A stretch of 49,740 bases of DNA from Archangium violaceum Cb vi76 (lineage in GTDB: Bacteria > Myxococcota > Myxococcia > Myxococcales > Myxococcaceae). Location of the stretch: positions 1 through 49,740 of the forward strand of contig NZ_JPMI01000112.1 in the NCBI RefSeq assembly GCF_000733295.1, given 5' to 3'. A program made the position numbers and the translations under genes. The stretch's first letter is position 1. Each line of letters begins with the position of its first letter. Below are positions 8,565-16,206 of the stretch, piece after piece. The notes below the pieces were generated by a model. It ran no database searches and was not told the DNA's origin. It saw nothing but the letters and a program-made list of their open reading frames with translations.

Positions 8565-10391
8565 TCAGCGGCGCGGCTTCTCGGGCATGGGCTTGATGTG
8601 CGTCTTCTCCGAGTTGTCCAACTCGCGCGGTACGTCATCGTCCTCCAGGTCCTCGGACGGGACGGGAGGGGGCGGACGCGCGGGAGGGGCGGGCCGGCGG
8701 GGAGGCGACGCCACGGCGGGGCGGGAGCCGGTGGCCGGGGCGGGACGCGCCGGAGGCGTGGCGGGGCGGGCCGGACGCGGCGGGGGGATGCCCCGGCCCT
8801 GGGTGGCGTCGAGGTCCTCGGCCAGGAGGTCCGCGGACACCTGCACGCTGGGCTCGTCCGGAGGCGCGCCGAGCCCATCATCCGCCTCGGAGGCGAAGGG
8901 GTTGCGCGTGGGCGGCGGCGTCTTGTCGTCGTCGTGATCCGGGACGGGCGGGGCGGGCCGGTTGGCGGGAAGATTGGGCCGCGGGGCGGGGCCGGTGCGC
9001 GCGGCGGGCACCTCGGTCGTCCGGGAGCGGACGGGGGCGGGCGGCTCGGGGGCGCGGGGGGCCGCCACGGGGAGGTTGGCGGGCACCTGCACCTGCACGG
9101 GCGGCGAGGCGGGCGCGGCCGCGGGCTTGCCGCCCTGGGCCTCGAGGGCCTCGTCCTTCAGGCGCTGCTCGAAGGCCTGCCACTCCCTCTTGTAGCTGGC
9201 GGGATCCTGCTCGCCACGCTCGCGGTGCTTGAGGGAGGGCGCCCAGCGCACGCTGTAGCTCTCGCCGGCGTGGAAGGAGGGCGGGGGCGGCACGCCGTAG
9301 GTGGCCGGGTCGAAGAAGGAGTCGTCCAGGTCCGAGAAGCCGTAGGCGCGCGCCCGGGCGACGAAGTGGGGGATGATGCCGGTGGGCGCGTGGTAGCCGA
9401 GGATGTGGCCGTCCTCGTCCTTCGTCACCGGGGTGAAGACGAAGATGTCCTGGGTGCGGTACTCGCCCTTCTCGTTGAGCGGGAGCACCTCGGAGAGGGC
9501 AATGGTTTTGCGGCTGCCGTCGTGGAGGCGCTCGCAGCAGATGACGAAGTTGATGGCGCTGGCGACCTGGGCGCGGATGGCCACCATGGGCAGGTCGATG
9601 CCGGACATGAGGCAGAGCGACTCGATGCGGCGCAGCGTGTCGGTGGGCGTGTTGGCGTGGGTGGTGGCCAGCGAGCCGCCGTGGCCGGTGTTCATCGCCT
9701 GCACGAGGTAGAAGGCCTCGCCGCCACGCACCTCGCCCACCACGATGCGGTCGGGGCGCAGACGCAGGGCCGAGTTGAGCAGGTCTCCCATGTCCACGCC
9801 GCCCTTGCCGAACTTGTCCGGGGGCCGGCTCTCGAAGGGGACGAGGTGGGACTGGTTGAGCTGGAGCTCGGCCGAGTCCTCGATGGTGAGGATGCGCTCC
9901 TCGTCGGGGATGAGGGAGGAGACGATGTTGAGCAGCGTCGTCTTGCCCGAGCCGGTACCGCCGGACACCAGCATGTTGAGCTTGGTGTGGATGCCCGCGT
10001 CGATGAGCCGGGCCATCTGCGGCGTCATGGACTTGAATTTGATCAAGGACTCGATGGTGAGCTTGTCCTTGAAGAACTTGCGGATGGAGATGGTGGTGCC
10101 CTTGCGGGCGATGGGCGGGATGACGACGTGGATGCGGCTGCCGTCGGGCAGGCGCGCGTCGAGGCGGGGGCGCTCGTCGTTGAGGAGGCGGCCGACGAAC
10201 TGCGCCATGTTGCGCGCGGCGCCGATCAGGCCCTCCTCGGTGAAGGAGGCATCGGTCTTGGAGACCTTGCCCTTGCGTTCGATCCAGACGTCGGTGGGCC
10301 CGTTGATCATGATCTCCGAGACCGAGGGGTCGTCGAGATAGGGGAGGACGGGCTTGAGGAAGGCGCGGAGCGACTCGGAGTACATCGACAT
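8565..10391 (-). CDS. cpaF: CpaF/TadA-type secretion ATPase with long Pro-rich C-terminal extension
   Basis: A 608-aa protein. Residues ~1-380 are a GspE/TadA-family ATPase: the N-terminal region has IMINGPTDVWIERKG, then Walker A GGTGSGKTT (~145), the Asp box ILTIEDSAEL and Walker B RPDRIVVGEVRGGEA. These enzymes power Flp (Tad) pilus or type II-like secretion. After ~residue 400 there is a ~200-residue tail of Pro/Ala/Arg and acidic runs, which normal CpaF proteins (~430-480 aa) lack. The start is ATG 10391 (MSMYSES), after a CTCGGGGG Shine-Dalgarno; an upstream in-frame ATG exists. No other tad/cpa genes are in the window, so it is either an orphan or its partners lie elsewhere. The tail may be a protein-protein docking region (inference). 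Confidence 0.88.
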   Translation of the reverse strand: MSMYSESLRAFLKPVLPYLDDPSVSEIMINGPTDVWIERKGKVSKTDASFTEEGLIGAARNMAQFVGRLLNDERPRLDARLPDGSRIHVVIPPIARKGTTISIRKFFKDKLTIESLIKFKSMTPQMARLIDAGIHTKLNMLVSGGTGSGKTTLLNIVSSLIPDEERILTIEDSAELQLNQSHLVPFESRPPDKFGKGGVDMGDLLNSALRLRPDRIVVGEVRGGEAFYLVQAMNTGHGGSLATTHANTPTDTLRRIESLCLMSGIDLPMVAIRAQVASAINFVICCERLHDGSRKTIALSEVLPLNEKGEYRTQDIFVFTPVTKDEDGHILGYHAPTGIIPHFVARARAYGFSDLDDSFFDPATYGVPPPPSFHAGESYSVRWAPSLKHRERGEQDPASYKREWQAFEQRLKDEALEAQGGKPAAAPASPPVQVQVPANLPVAAPRAPEPPAPVRSRTTEVPAARTGPAPRPNLPANRPAPPVPDHDDDKTPPPTRNPFASEADDGLGAPPDEPSVQVSADLLAEDLDATQGRGIPPPRPARPATPPARPAPATGSRPAVASPPRRPAPPARPPPPVPSEDLEDDDVPRELDNSEKTHIKPMPEKPRR

Positions 10392-10544
10392 GGCGCCCCC
10401 GAGGCTAGCCCGAGACCGGCCGGGTCCCAAGCGCAGGGCCTGGTTACCGGCACGGAGACCGGGCGGGCGGCTCCAGCAGGGTCCCCGGTGGCCATGGGCC
10501 CGCCGTGCCCCTGTCGGTGTCTGGCAACAAGCGTGGGAGGGGTC

Positions 10545-11270
10545 TCACGTGGCCGGCCGTCCGGAAACGACCGGCTCCAGCAGGCCCTTGGCGCTCAGCA
10601 CCTCCTGGACATGTCGGCCCAGGGCGAGGTGCTCGGGATTGGAGGCGGTGAGGCGCTCGGGCGTGAGCAGCAGGAGCGTGCCCTTGTCCTCCACGGGTTG
10701 CACCCGCACCGGCTCCGGCAATGCAGGTACCTCCCCCCGGCTGCGAGACAGGTACGTCACCCAGCCCACGAATGTCCCGGCATCCCCTTCAGCGGACAAG
10801 TTGTCCCGGAAATCGTCGGAGGTGATGACCCCCCAGTCCGGCTCCCAGGCCAGCACCATGGCGTGCAGCACCCCGGCGAGCACGTCCACTTGGAGGACGC
10901 GCTCCCTCTCCGGCTCCTCCGAAGGCAGGTAGAGCAGGCAGTTGTTCGGCATGAGCTCGGCCGCGGAGCCACAGCGCATGGTGGCCAGCCCCCCGTGTCC
11001 CTCCTCGTGCCCCGTCCACACCCAGAGCGAGAAACCATCCCGGCCCTCCTGGTACGTCCTCCTCTTGAAGAAGCGCAGGAAGGTGTCGGCGGTGGGCTCG
11101 AACTGGAGTTGGAGCGCCTTCTTGCGCGAGTCGGCCTGCTCGAACCAGCGGGTGTAGATGGGGTCGCAACGCGACAGCAGGTGGAAGCACGCCTCCGCAC
11201 GCCGGGCACACTCCTCGGCGGAGTCCTCGCGGCCCCCCCAGTAGATGCCCGCGTAGTAGGTCTCTCTCAT
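10545..11270 (-). CDS. Imm52-like immunity protein, cassette 1
   Basis: A 241-aa cytosolic protein with no signal peptide, 12 bp downstream of the cassette 1 toxin and so in the usual toxin-then-immunity order. It resembles the Imm52 family of polymorphic-toxin immunity proteins (N-terminal MRETYYAGIYWG, central CLLYLPSEEPE, then LAWEPDWGVITSDD). Two paralogs lie at 13369-14097 and 19497-20222. The last ~75 residues are almost identical in all three. Over the N-terminal two thirds this copy is close to the orphan copy and more distant from copy 2. It should neutralise its own toxin in cells that receive it. Family placement is from memory, without a profile search. Confidence 0.75.
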   Translation of the reverse strand: MRETYYAGIYWGGREDSAEECARRAEACFHLLSRCDPIYTRWFEQADSRKKALQLQFEPTADTFLRFFKRRTYQEGRDGFSLWVWTGHEEGHGGLATMRCGSAAELMPNNCLLYLPSEEPERERVLQVDVLAGVLHAMVLAWEPDWGVITSDDFRDNLSAEGDAGTFVGWVTYLSRSRGEVPALPEPVRVQPVEDKGTLLLLTPERLTASNPEHLALGRHVQEVLSAKGLLEPVVSGRPAT

Positions 11271-11282
11271 GTGTGCTTCGCC

Positions 11283-13049
11283 TCAGGGCGGTGGGGTGAA
11301 CACCACCTCAATACCCTTGATGTTTTCCTTCCGGAACAGCTTCTGCAGGATGGGGACCATGCGAGGCTCCGCTACGTGCCAGCGGATGGGGATGCCATGG
11401 GCCACCCGCCATTGCCGCTTGGCCTGCCTGACGAGCCTCGCCGCGCCCTTGAAATACTTCTTGGGCTCGAGGTTCGCAGCGAAGTGCTTGTCGTAGCCCA
11501 GACCCTTGGTCTCTTGCAGCAGGCGCTGCTCCAGGTCGAAGCCGTCGAAGTCGGCCTTCTCGCCGTTGCGCCACACGCGGTACACCCAGCCCGCCGGCGC
11601 CTTCGACACCTTGTGCTGGAAGGCACGCGAGCGCGGCGACATCCGCTCGTTCTTGGGCACCCACTGCCCCGGTCCACCTACCGGTGGCACCCAGCCGCTG
11701 CCGCCACCCGAGCCCACCTTGGCCAGATGCAGGCCCCAGGCGACGCTCAGCCCCTGGCCCGCCACCGCCACGGTGCGCCCGGGCACCGCCACCAGCCCCA
11801 GCACCAGCTCGCCTCGCTTCGTCAGCGTCAGCAGCGGCACCGACAGCCGGCCGAGCTTCTCGCCCCACCCCACCGCCTTCACCGCCCCCGCCCCCGAGGA
11901 GCCCACCGTCAGCAGCACATGGGCCAGCAGCCGCGAGCCCTCACGCACCCGCTCGCCCCGAGGCTTCTGGCGGAAGGCCTCCCAGTACTCGGGCGCATTC
12001 TGGAAGAGCACGCGCACTGCTCCCGGAAGCCGCGTCAGGCCCTCCAGGCTCTCACCCGGGTGGAAGACGAGCCGACTCACGCTCTCCAGCGTGTCCCCCA
12101 GCGCCAACCCCGCGCCTTCCAGCGCCGGTAGCACCACGCCGTCATCTGGCACGTAGGGGCCCAGTGGCTTCGCGCCCCGGGGCACCTCCAGCCCCGTGTC
12201 CACCGGCCACAACTGTCCCTCCTCCACCGCGTAGAAGGGGCCCACCTCGTAGCGGCCCGCGCGCAGCGTGCCATCCTCGGCCAGCCGCACCTCGCCGGCC
12301 CGCTGCACCGCCTCGCCCGTCACCGCCCGCACCAGGTAGCCGTCCGGCCGCACCACCCTCAACCGGTGGAAGCGGTCCATGCGCGCGTGCAATTCCTCGC
12401 GCGTCACCGGCCCCGTGCCCGTGGCCACCTCCAGCAGCAGGTGCGCCGCCATGCGCTGGCGGGGAAACTCCCCCAGTCCCGCCTCCGCCTCCAGCAGGTG
12501 GGCCAGCAGTCGCACCGCCTGCTCGGGCGACAGGGTGCCGCCGTCCCCCGGCAGCACCTTGGGGGACACGCCCACCTGCACCAGCAGGCCCTGGAAATGG
12601 TCCACGCTGAAGGGCACCGGCCAGGGGCGTCCCTCCCCCACGCCATCCCTCCAGCCCACGAGGCCCTCCACGCCGTCCTCCAACTGCTCGTCCTCCTGCC
12701 GCACCGGGCGGCGCCCCCGAGAGCCGGACTCGTCCCCGCGTGCGTCCGCCGTCATGGCCGGGGCACCGGGCGCCTCCTCGTCGACGTCGTCCTCCGGGTC
12801 GTCATCCTCGTCGAGCGCAGGGGCATCTCCGGGCGGCACGGCCGTGCGGACGGAGGCGTCCACGGGCCCGGGCGGGCGCGCCTGGGTGGAGACGGTCGGC
12901 GTCAGGCGGTGGGGGCGGGGGCTGGTGAGCAGCCCGGGTGGAGGCGCGTCCGTGGCGCACCCGCTCAGCACCAGCAAGGCCAGCGTCAGCAGCACGCAGG
13001 TGGCACGCCTCCGCCCGACAGGGGACGAGGGGGGTGGAGACAGACACAT
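11283..13049 (-). CDS. Polymorphic lipoprotein toxin, REase-fold C-terminus (Tox-REase-5-like), cassette 1
   Basis: A 588-aa protein. The signal peptide ends LLVLSGC, giving lipidated Cys31, and Ala at +2 predicts outer-membrane sorting. An acidic linker (residues ~80-92) and a conserved ~350-residue delivery region follow. At ~455-475 comes a PVGGPGQWVPKNERMSPRS junction and then a ~115-residue toxin domain. That domain has an Asp cluster (D500, D502, D505) followed by E513-T-K515, which fits the D...ExK centre of PD-(D/E)xK nucleases, and a RWHVAEPRM motif near 556. The ATG at 13049 is chosen because it gives the lipoprotein signal; the frame is open further upstream. The immunity gene follows by 12 bp. 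The architecture fits SitA-type lipoprotein toxins of myxobacteria; nuclease activity is inferred. Confidence 0.8.
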   Translation of the reverse strand: MCLSPPPSSPVGRRRATCVLLTLALLVLSGCATDAPPPGLLTSPRPHRLTPTVSTQARPPGPVDASVRTAVPPGDAPALDEDDDPEDDVDEEAPGAPAMTADARGDESGSRGRRPVRQEDEQLEDGVEGLVGWRDGVGEGRPWPVPFSVDHFQGLLVQVGVSPKVLPGDGGTLSPEQAVRLLAHLLEAEAGLGEFPRQRMAAHLLLEVATGTGPVTREELHARMDRFHRLRVVRPDGYLVRAVTGEAVQRAGEVRLAEDGTLRAGRYEVGPFYAVEEGQLWPVDTGLEVPRGAKPLGPYVPDDGVVLPALEGAGLALGDTLESVSRLVFHPGESLEGLTRLPGAVRVLFQNAPEYWEAFRQKPRGERVREGSRLLAHVLLTVGSSGAGAVKAVGWGEKLGRLSVPLLTLTKRGELVLGLVAVPGRTVAVAGQGLSVAWGLHLAKVGSGGGSGWVPPVGGPGQWVPKNERMSPRSRAFQHKVSKAPAGWVYRVWRNGEKADFDGFDLEQRLLQETKGLGYDKHFAANLEPKKYFKGAARLVRQAKRQWRVAHGIPIRWHVAEPRMVPILQKLFRKENIKGIEVVFTPPP

Positions 13050-13368
13050 GCGGGGCCTCAGGGGATGAACCGTCCTTTCCGTTGTATCCGCACAGGCTGA
13101 CCCTCCCGGGCGGGTCGGCCCCCTTCTCCCCCTCTGGCCGCCGACGCGCCAGGCCGGAGTAGTGCGAGGTCTCGCTGGCACGGGAGCGCACCCGCGCCGA
13201 GGGGCCACATCCCGAGAGCCCCACGGACCTGTTCGGCGCCGGGCAGGTGGGCGGGCGGAGCGCGGCGTGACCTTGCCTTGAGTGTTCTGACTCGTTTCTC
13301 GGCCCTCGGGCGGTAGCCACGGGCCGGGCATGCCTTGCCGGTGCCTGGCAACGCGCGTGGGCCGCGGC
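13050..13368. other. Gene-free spacer between cassettes 1 and 2 (319 bp)
   Basis: The right-hand end of cassette 1 (13050-~13150) carries the conserved upstream block. From ~13285 it turns into the 3' flank of cassette 2, with TGCCTGGCAACGCGCGTGGG at ~13341-13360, which is repeated before the orphan immunity gene (~19470-19490) and in altered form before copy 1 (~10520-10540). I see no gene in it. Confidence 0.6.
13068..13099 (-). promoter_or_regulatory. Conserved block upstream of toxin 1
   Basis: A 32-bp block starting AACCGTC and ending TATCCGCACAGGCTG, 18 bp upstream of the toxin 1 start. It recurs upstream of toxin 2 at 15887-15918 while the sequence around it has diverged. On the coding (minus) strand it contains GCGGATA. 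Conservation without coding suggests a promoter or operator. No sigma-factor class can be assigned. Confidence 0.4.
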
Positions 13369-14097
13369 TCAGGTGGCGGGCCGTCTGGAAACGACCGGCT
13401 CCAGCAGGCCCCTGGCGCTCAGCACCTCCTGGACATGCCGGCCCAGGGCGAGGTGCTCGGGATTGGAGGCGGTGAGGCGCTCGGGAGTGAGCAGGAGGAG
13501 CGTGCCCTTGTCCTCCACGGGTTGCACCCGCACCGGCTCCGGCAAGGCAGGTACCTCCCCCCGGCTGCGAGACAGGTACGTCATCCAGCCCACGAAGGTC
13601 CCGGCCCTGCTCGTCTGGGACAAAGCCCCCCGCAGCTCATCGGAGGTGACAACGGCCCAGTCTGGCTCCCAGGCCATGATCATGGCACGCAACACCTTCT
13701 CGAGCACGGTCACTTCGAGCACACGCTGCACTTCCGCCTCTTCACCAGGCAGGTAGAGAAGGCAGTTGTTCGAGGAGAACTCCGCCGCGGACCCACAGTG
13801 AAGCGTGACCAGGCCACCACGGTCCTCTTCCTTGTGCCCTGTCCAGGCCGAGAAACTGAATCCATCCCTTCCTTCCTGGTACTTCCTCTTCTTGAAGAAA
13901 CGCACGAACGTTTCACATGTGGGCTCGAACTGCAGCTGGAGTGCTTTCTTGAGCGAGTCGGCCTGCTCGAACCAGTGGGTGTAGATGGGATCGCATTGGG
14001 ACAGCAGGTGGAAGAACGCTTCCGCACGCCGGGCACACTCCTCGGCGGAATCCTTGCGGCAACCCCAGTAGCTTCCCGTGTAATAGGTCTCTCTCAC
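13369..14097 (-). CDS. Imm52-like immunity protein, cassette 2
   Basis: A 242-aa paralog of the cassette 1 immunity protein, starting at GTG 14097 (MRETYYTGSYWG), 12 bp after toxin 2. The last ~75 residues (from AGTFVGW onward) are essentially the same as in the other two copies. The first ~165 carry many substitutions (CETFVRFFKKRKY, SAWTGHKEEDRGG, EFSSNNCLLYLPGEEAE). Base composition in that part is noticeably lower in GC than in cassette 1. It should recognise the matching variant toxin tip of cassette 2. No signal peptide, so cytosolic. Confidence 0.75.
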   Translation of the reverse strand: MRETYYTGSYWGCRKDSAEECARRAEAFFHLLSQCDPIYTHWFEQADSLKKALQLQFEPTCETFVRFFKKRKYQEGRDGFSFSAWTGHKEEDRGGLVTLHCGSAAEFSSNNCLLYLPGEEAEVQRVLEVTVLEKVLRAMIMAWEPDWAVVTSDELRGALSQTSRAGTFVGWMTYLSRSRGEVPALPEPVRVQPVEDKGTLLLLTPERLTASNPEHLALGRHVQEVLSARGLLEPVVSRRPAT

Positions 14098-14109
14098 GAT
14101 TGATTCAAT

Positions 14110-15867
14110 TCATGGCACGAGCGGTGTGTTGACAACATCAATGCCGATGATCTCGTTCTTCTCGAACAACTTCTTGAGGATGGGGACCATGCGGGGCTCT
14201 GCCACGTGCCAACGGATGGGAACACCGTTAGCGATCTTCAACTGCCGCCTGGCCTGCCTGACGAGCCGATTGGCCCCCTGGAAATACTTCTTCGGCTCGA
14301 GATCCGCCTTGAAGTGTTTGTCGTAGCCCAGACCCTTGGTCTCCTGCAGCAGGCGCTGCTCCAGGTCGAAGCCGTCGAAGTCGGCCTTCTCGCCGTTGCG
14401 CCACACGCGGTAGACCCAGCCCGCCGGCGCCTTCGACACCTTGTGCTGGAAGGCACGCGAGCGCGGCGACATCCGCTCGTTCTTGGGCACCCACTGCCCC
14501 GGTCCCCCCACCGGTGGCACCCAGCCGCCCCCCTGGCCCGAGCCCACCTTGGCCAGATGCAGGCCCCAGGCGACACTCAGCCCCTGGCCAGCCACCGCCA
14601 CGGCCCGTCCGGGCACCGCCACCAGCCCCAGCACCAGCTCGCCTCGCTTCGTCAACGTCAGCAGCGGCACCGACAGCCGGCCGAGCTTCTCGCCCCACCC
14701 CACCGCCTTCACCGCCCCCGCTCCCGACGTCCCCACCGTCAGCAGCACGTGGGCCAGCAAGCGTGAACCCTCGCGCACCTGCTCGCCCCTTGGCTTGTGG
14801 CGGAAGGCTTCCCAGTACTCGGGCGCATTCTGGAAGAGCACGCGCACCGCGCCCGGCAGCCGCGTCAGGCCCTCCAGGCTCTCGCCCGGGTGGAAGACGA
14901 GGTGGGCCAGGCCCTCCAGTGTGTCTCCCAGCGCCAGCCCCGCTCCCTCCAGCGCCGGTAGCACCACGCCGTCATCTGGCACGTAGGGGCCCAGTGGCTT
15001 CGCGCCCCGGGGCACCTCCAGCCCCGTGTCCACCGGCCACAGCTGCCCCTCCTCCACCGCGTAGAAGGGGCCCACCTCGTAGCGGCCCGCGCGCAGCGTG
15101 CCGTCCTCGGCCAGCCGCACCTCGCCGGCCCGCTGCACCGCCTCGCCCGTCACCGCCCGCACCAGGTAGCCGTCCGGCCGCACCACCCTCAGCCGGTGGA
15201 AGCGGTCCATGCGTGCGTGCAACTCCTCACGCGTCACCGGCCCCGCGCCCGTGGCCACCTCCAACAGCAGGTGCGCCGCCATGCGCTGGCGGGGAAACTC
15301 CCCCAGTCCCGCCTCCGCCTCCAGCAGGTGCGCCAGCAGTCGCACCGCCTGCTGGGGCGACAGGGTGCCGCCGTCCTCCGGAAGCACCTCGGGGGACACG
15401 CCCACCTGCACCAGCAGGCCCTGGAAATGGTCCACGCTGAAGGGCACCGGCCAGGGGCGTCCCTCCCCCACGCCATCCCTCCAGCCCACGAGGCCCGCGT
15501 CCTCGTCCTCCAACTGCTCGTCCTCCTGCCGCATCCACGAGCCGGACTCGTCCCCGCGTGCGTCCGCCGTCATGGCCGGGGCACCGGGCTCCTCCTCGTC
15601 GACGTCGTCCTCCGGGTCGTCTTCCTCGTCGAGCGCAGGGGCGTCCCCGGGTGGCATGGCCGTGCGGATGGAGTCGTCCACGGGCCCGGGTGGGCGCGCC
15701 GGGGTGAAGAAGGCTGGCGTCAGGCGGTGGGGGCGGGGGCGGGTGAACAGCCCCGGAGGAGGCGCGCCCGTGGCGCACCCGCCCAGCATCAGCAAGGCCC
15801 ACGTCAGCACCACGCCGCTGACGAACCAACTCCTGGTGGGGAGCCAGTGGGGTGAAAGCGGACGCAT
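14110..15867 (-). CDS. Polymorphic lipoprotein toxin, REase-fold C-terminus (Tox-REase-5-like), cassette 2
   Basis: A 585-aa paralog of the cassette 1 toxin with the same layout: signal peptide ending LLMLGGC (Cys31), acidic linker, shared delivery region and the same D...ETK nuclease core. From the delivery region to the ETKG motif the two genes are nearly identical. The last ~65 residues diverge (KADLEPKKYFQGANRLV, RQLKIANGVPIRWHVAEP, FEKNEIIGIDVVNTPLVP), and so does the 5' part of the paired immunity gene. The ATG at 15867 is preceded by the conserved upstream block and lies divergent to the kinase gene at 16207. I infer an active toxin under the same control as copy 1. Confidence 0.8.
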   Translation of the reverse strand: MRPLSPHWLPTRSWFVSGVVLTWALLMLGGCATGAPPPGLFTRPRPHRLTPAFFTPARPPGPVDDSIRTAMPPGDAPALDEEDDPEDDVDEEEPGAPAMTADARGDESGSWMRQEDEQLEDEDAGLVGWRDGVGEGRPWPVPFSVDHFQGLLVQVGVSPEVLPEDGGTLSPQQAVRLLAHLLEAEAGLGEFPRQRMAAHLLLEVATGAGPVTREELHARMDRFHRLRVVRPDGYLVRAVTGEAVQRAGEVRLAEDGTLRAGRYEVGPFYAVEEGQLWPVDTGLEVPRGAKPLGPYVPDDGVVLPALEGAGLALGDTLEGLAHLVFHPGESLEGLTRLPGAVRVLFQNAPEYWEAFRHKPRGEQVREGSRLLAHVLLTVGTSGAGAVKAVGWGEKLGRLSVPLLTLTKRGELVLGLVAVPGRAVAVAGQGLSVAWGLHLAKVGSGQGGGWVPPVGGPGQWVPKNERMSPRSRAFQHKVSKAPAGWVYRVWRNGEKADFDGFDLEQRLLQETKGLGYDKHFKADLEPKKYFQGANRLVRQARRQLKIANGVPIRWHVAEPRMVPILKKLFEKNEIIGIDVVNTPLVP

Positions 15868-15886
15868 GGGCGGGTCTCCGGCGGCA

Positions 15887-15918
15887 AACCGTCTTCCCCA
15901 TCCTATCCGCCCAGGCTG
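15887..15918 (-). promoter_or_regulatory. Conserved block upstream of toxin 2
   Basis: The second copy of the 32-bp block, AACCGTC to TATCCGCCCAGGCTG, 19 bp upstream of the toxin 2 start. Same spacing and orientation as at 13068-13099. Confidence 0.4.
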
Positions 15919-15998
15919 TCCCCCCCAGGGGCGCCTCTTCACCGCTCGGCCGCCGACGAGTCGCCGGGCTCCTCACGCCACTCCCCGGGCAGTGGCCC

Positions 15999-16075
15999 TC
16001 ACTCGTCATCATGACAAGTGAAGTGTATGGAATATGTAGGATTACTTCGTCTTCACTTGTCATGATGACGAGTGA
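15999..16075. repeat. Perfect 25-bp inverted repeat with AT-rich 27-bp spacer
   Basis: Arms 15999-16023 and 16051-16075 are exact reverse complements. Inside each arm is a near-palindrome of its own, ACTCGTCATCATGACAAGT (16001-16019) and its complement (16056-16074), centred on GTCATCATGAC. The centres are ~54-55 bp apart, about five helical turns, so two regulator dimers could bind the same face. The position between two divergent genes favours an operator. A 77-bp MITE with terminal repeats, flanked by CCC on both sides, is the alternative. Confidence 0.7.
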
Positions 16076-16206
16076 CCCGCCCGGGGTGCGTGTCTCCGCT
16101 GGGGCGCACCCGTTGGGGGCCCGCGACCCGTGCGCCTGCCGGTGAGTGCCCACGCCCACCAGTCTTCAGCCGTCATGTAGGCTGGCCCACCTCGGAGGTG
16201 GTGTGC

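Larger units (their letters stand above)
15868..16206. promoter_or_regulatory. Divergent control region between toxin 2 and the kinase (339 bp)
   Basis: It holds the conserved toxin-upstream block at 15887-15918 and a perfect long inverted repeat at 15999-16075, with no gene. Transcription leaves it both leftward (toxin 2) and rightward (kinase), so it must contain two promoters. Bases ~16001-16060 are AT-rich compared with their surroundings. Confidence 0.6.

Noticed and set aside
8532-12131. 1199-codon open frame on the plus strand
   Set aside because: It runs antisense to cpaF, the cassette 1 immunity gene and part of toxin 1, all of which have clear motifs. The product has no family character.
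13050-13331. 94-codon N-terminal extension of the cassette 1 toxin frame
   Set aside because: The extension has no signal peptide and is Arg/Pro-rich. Starting at 13049 gives a perfect lipoprotein signal, and cassette 2 agrees.
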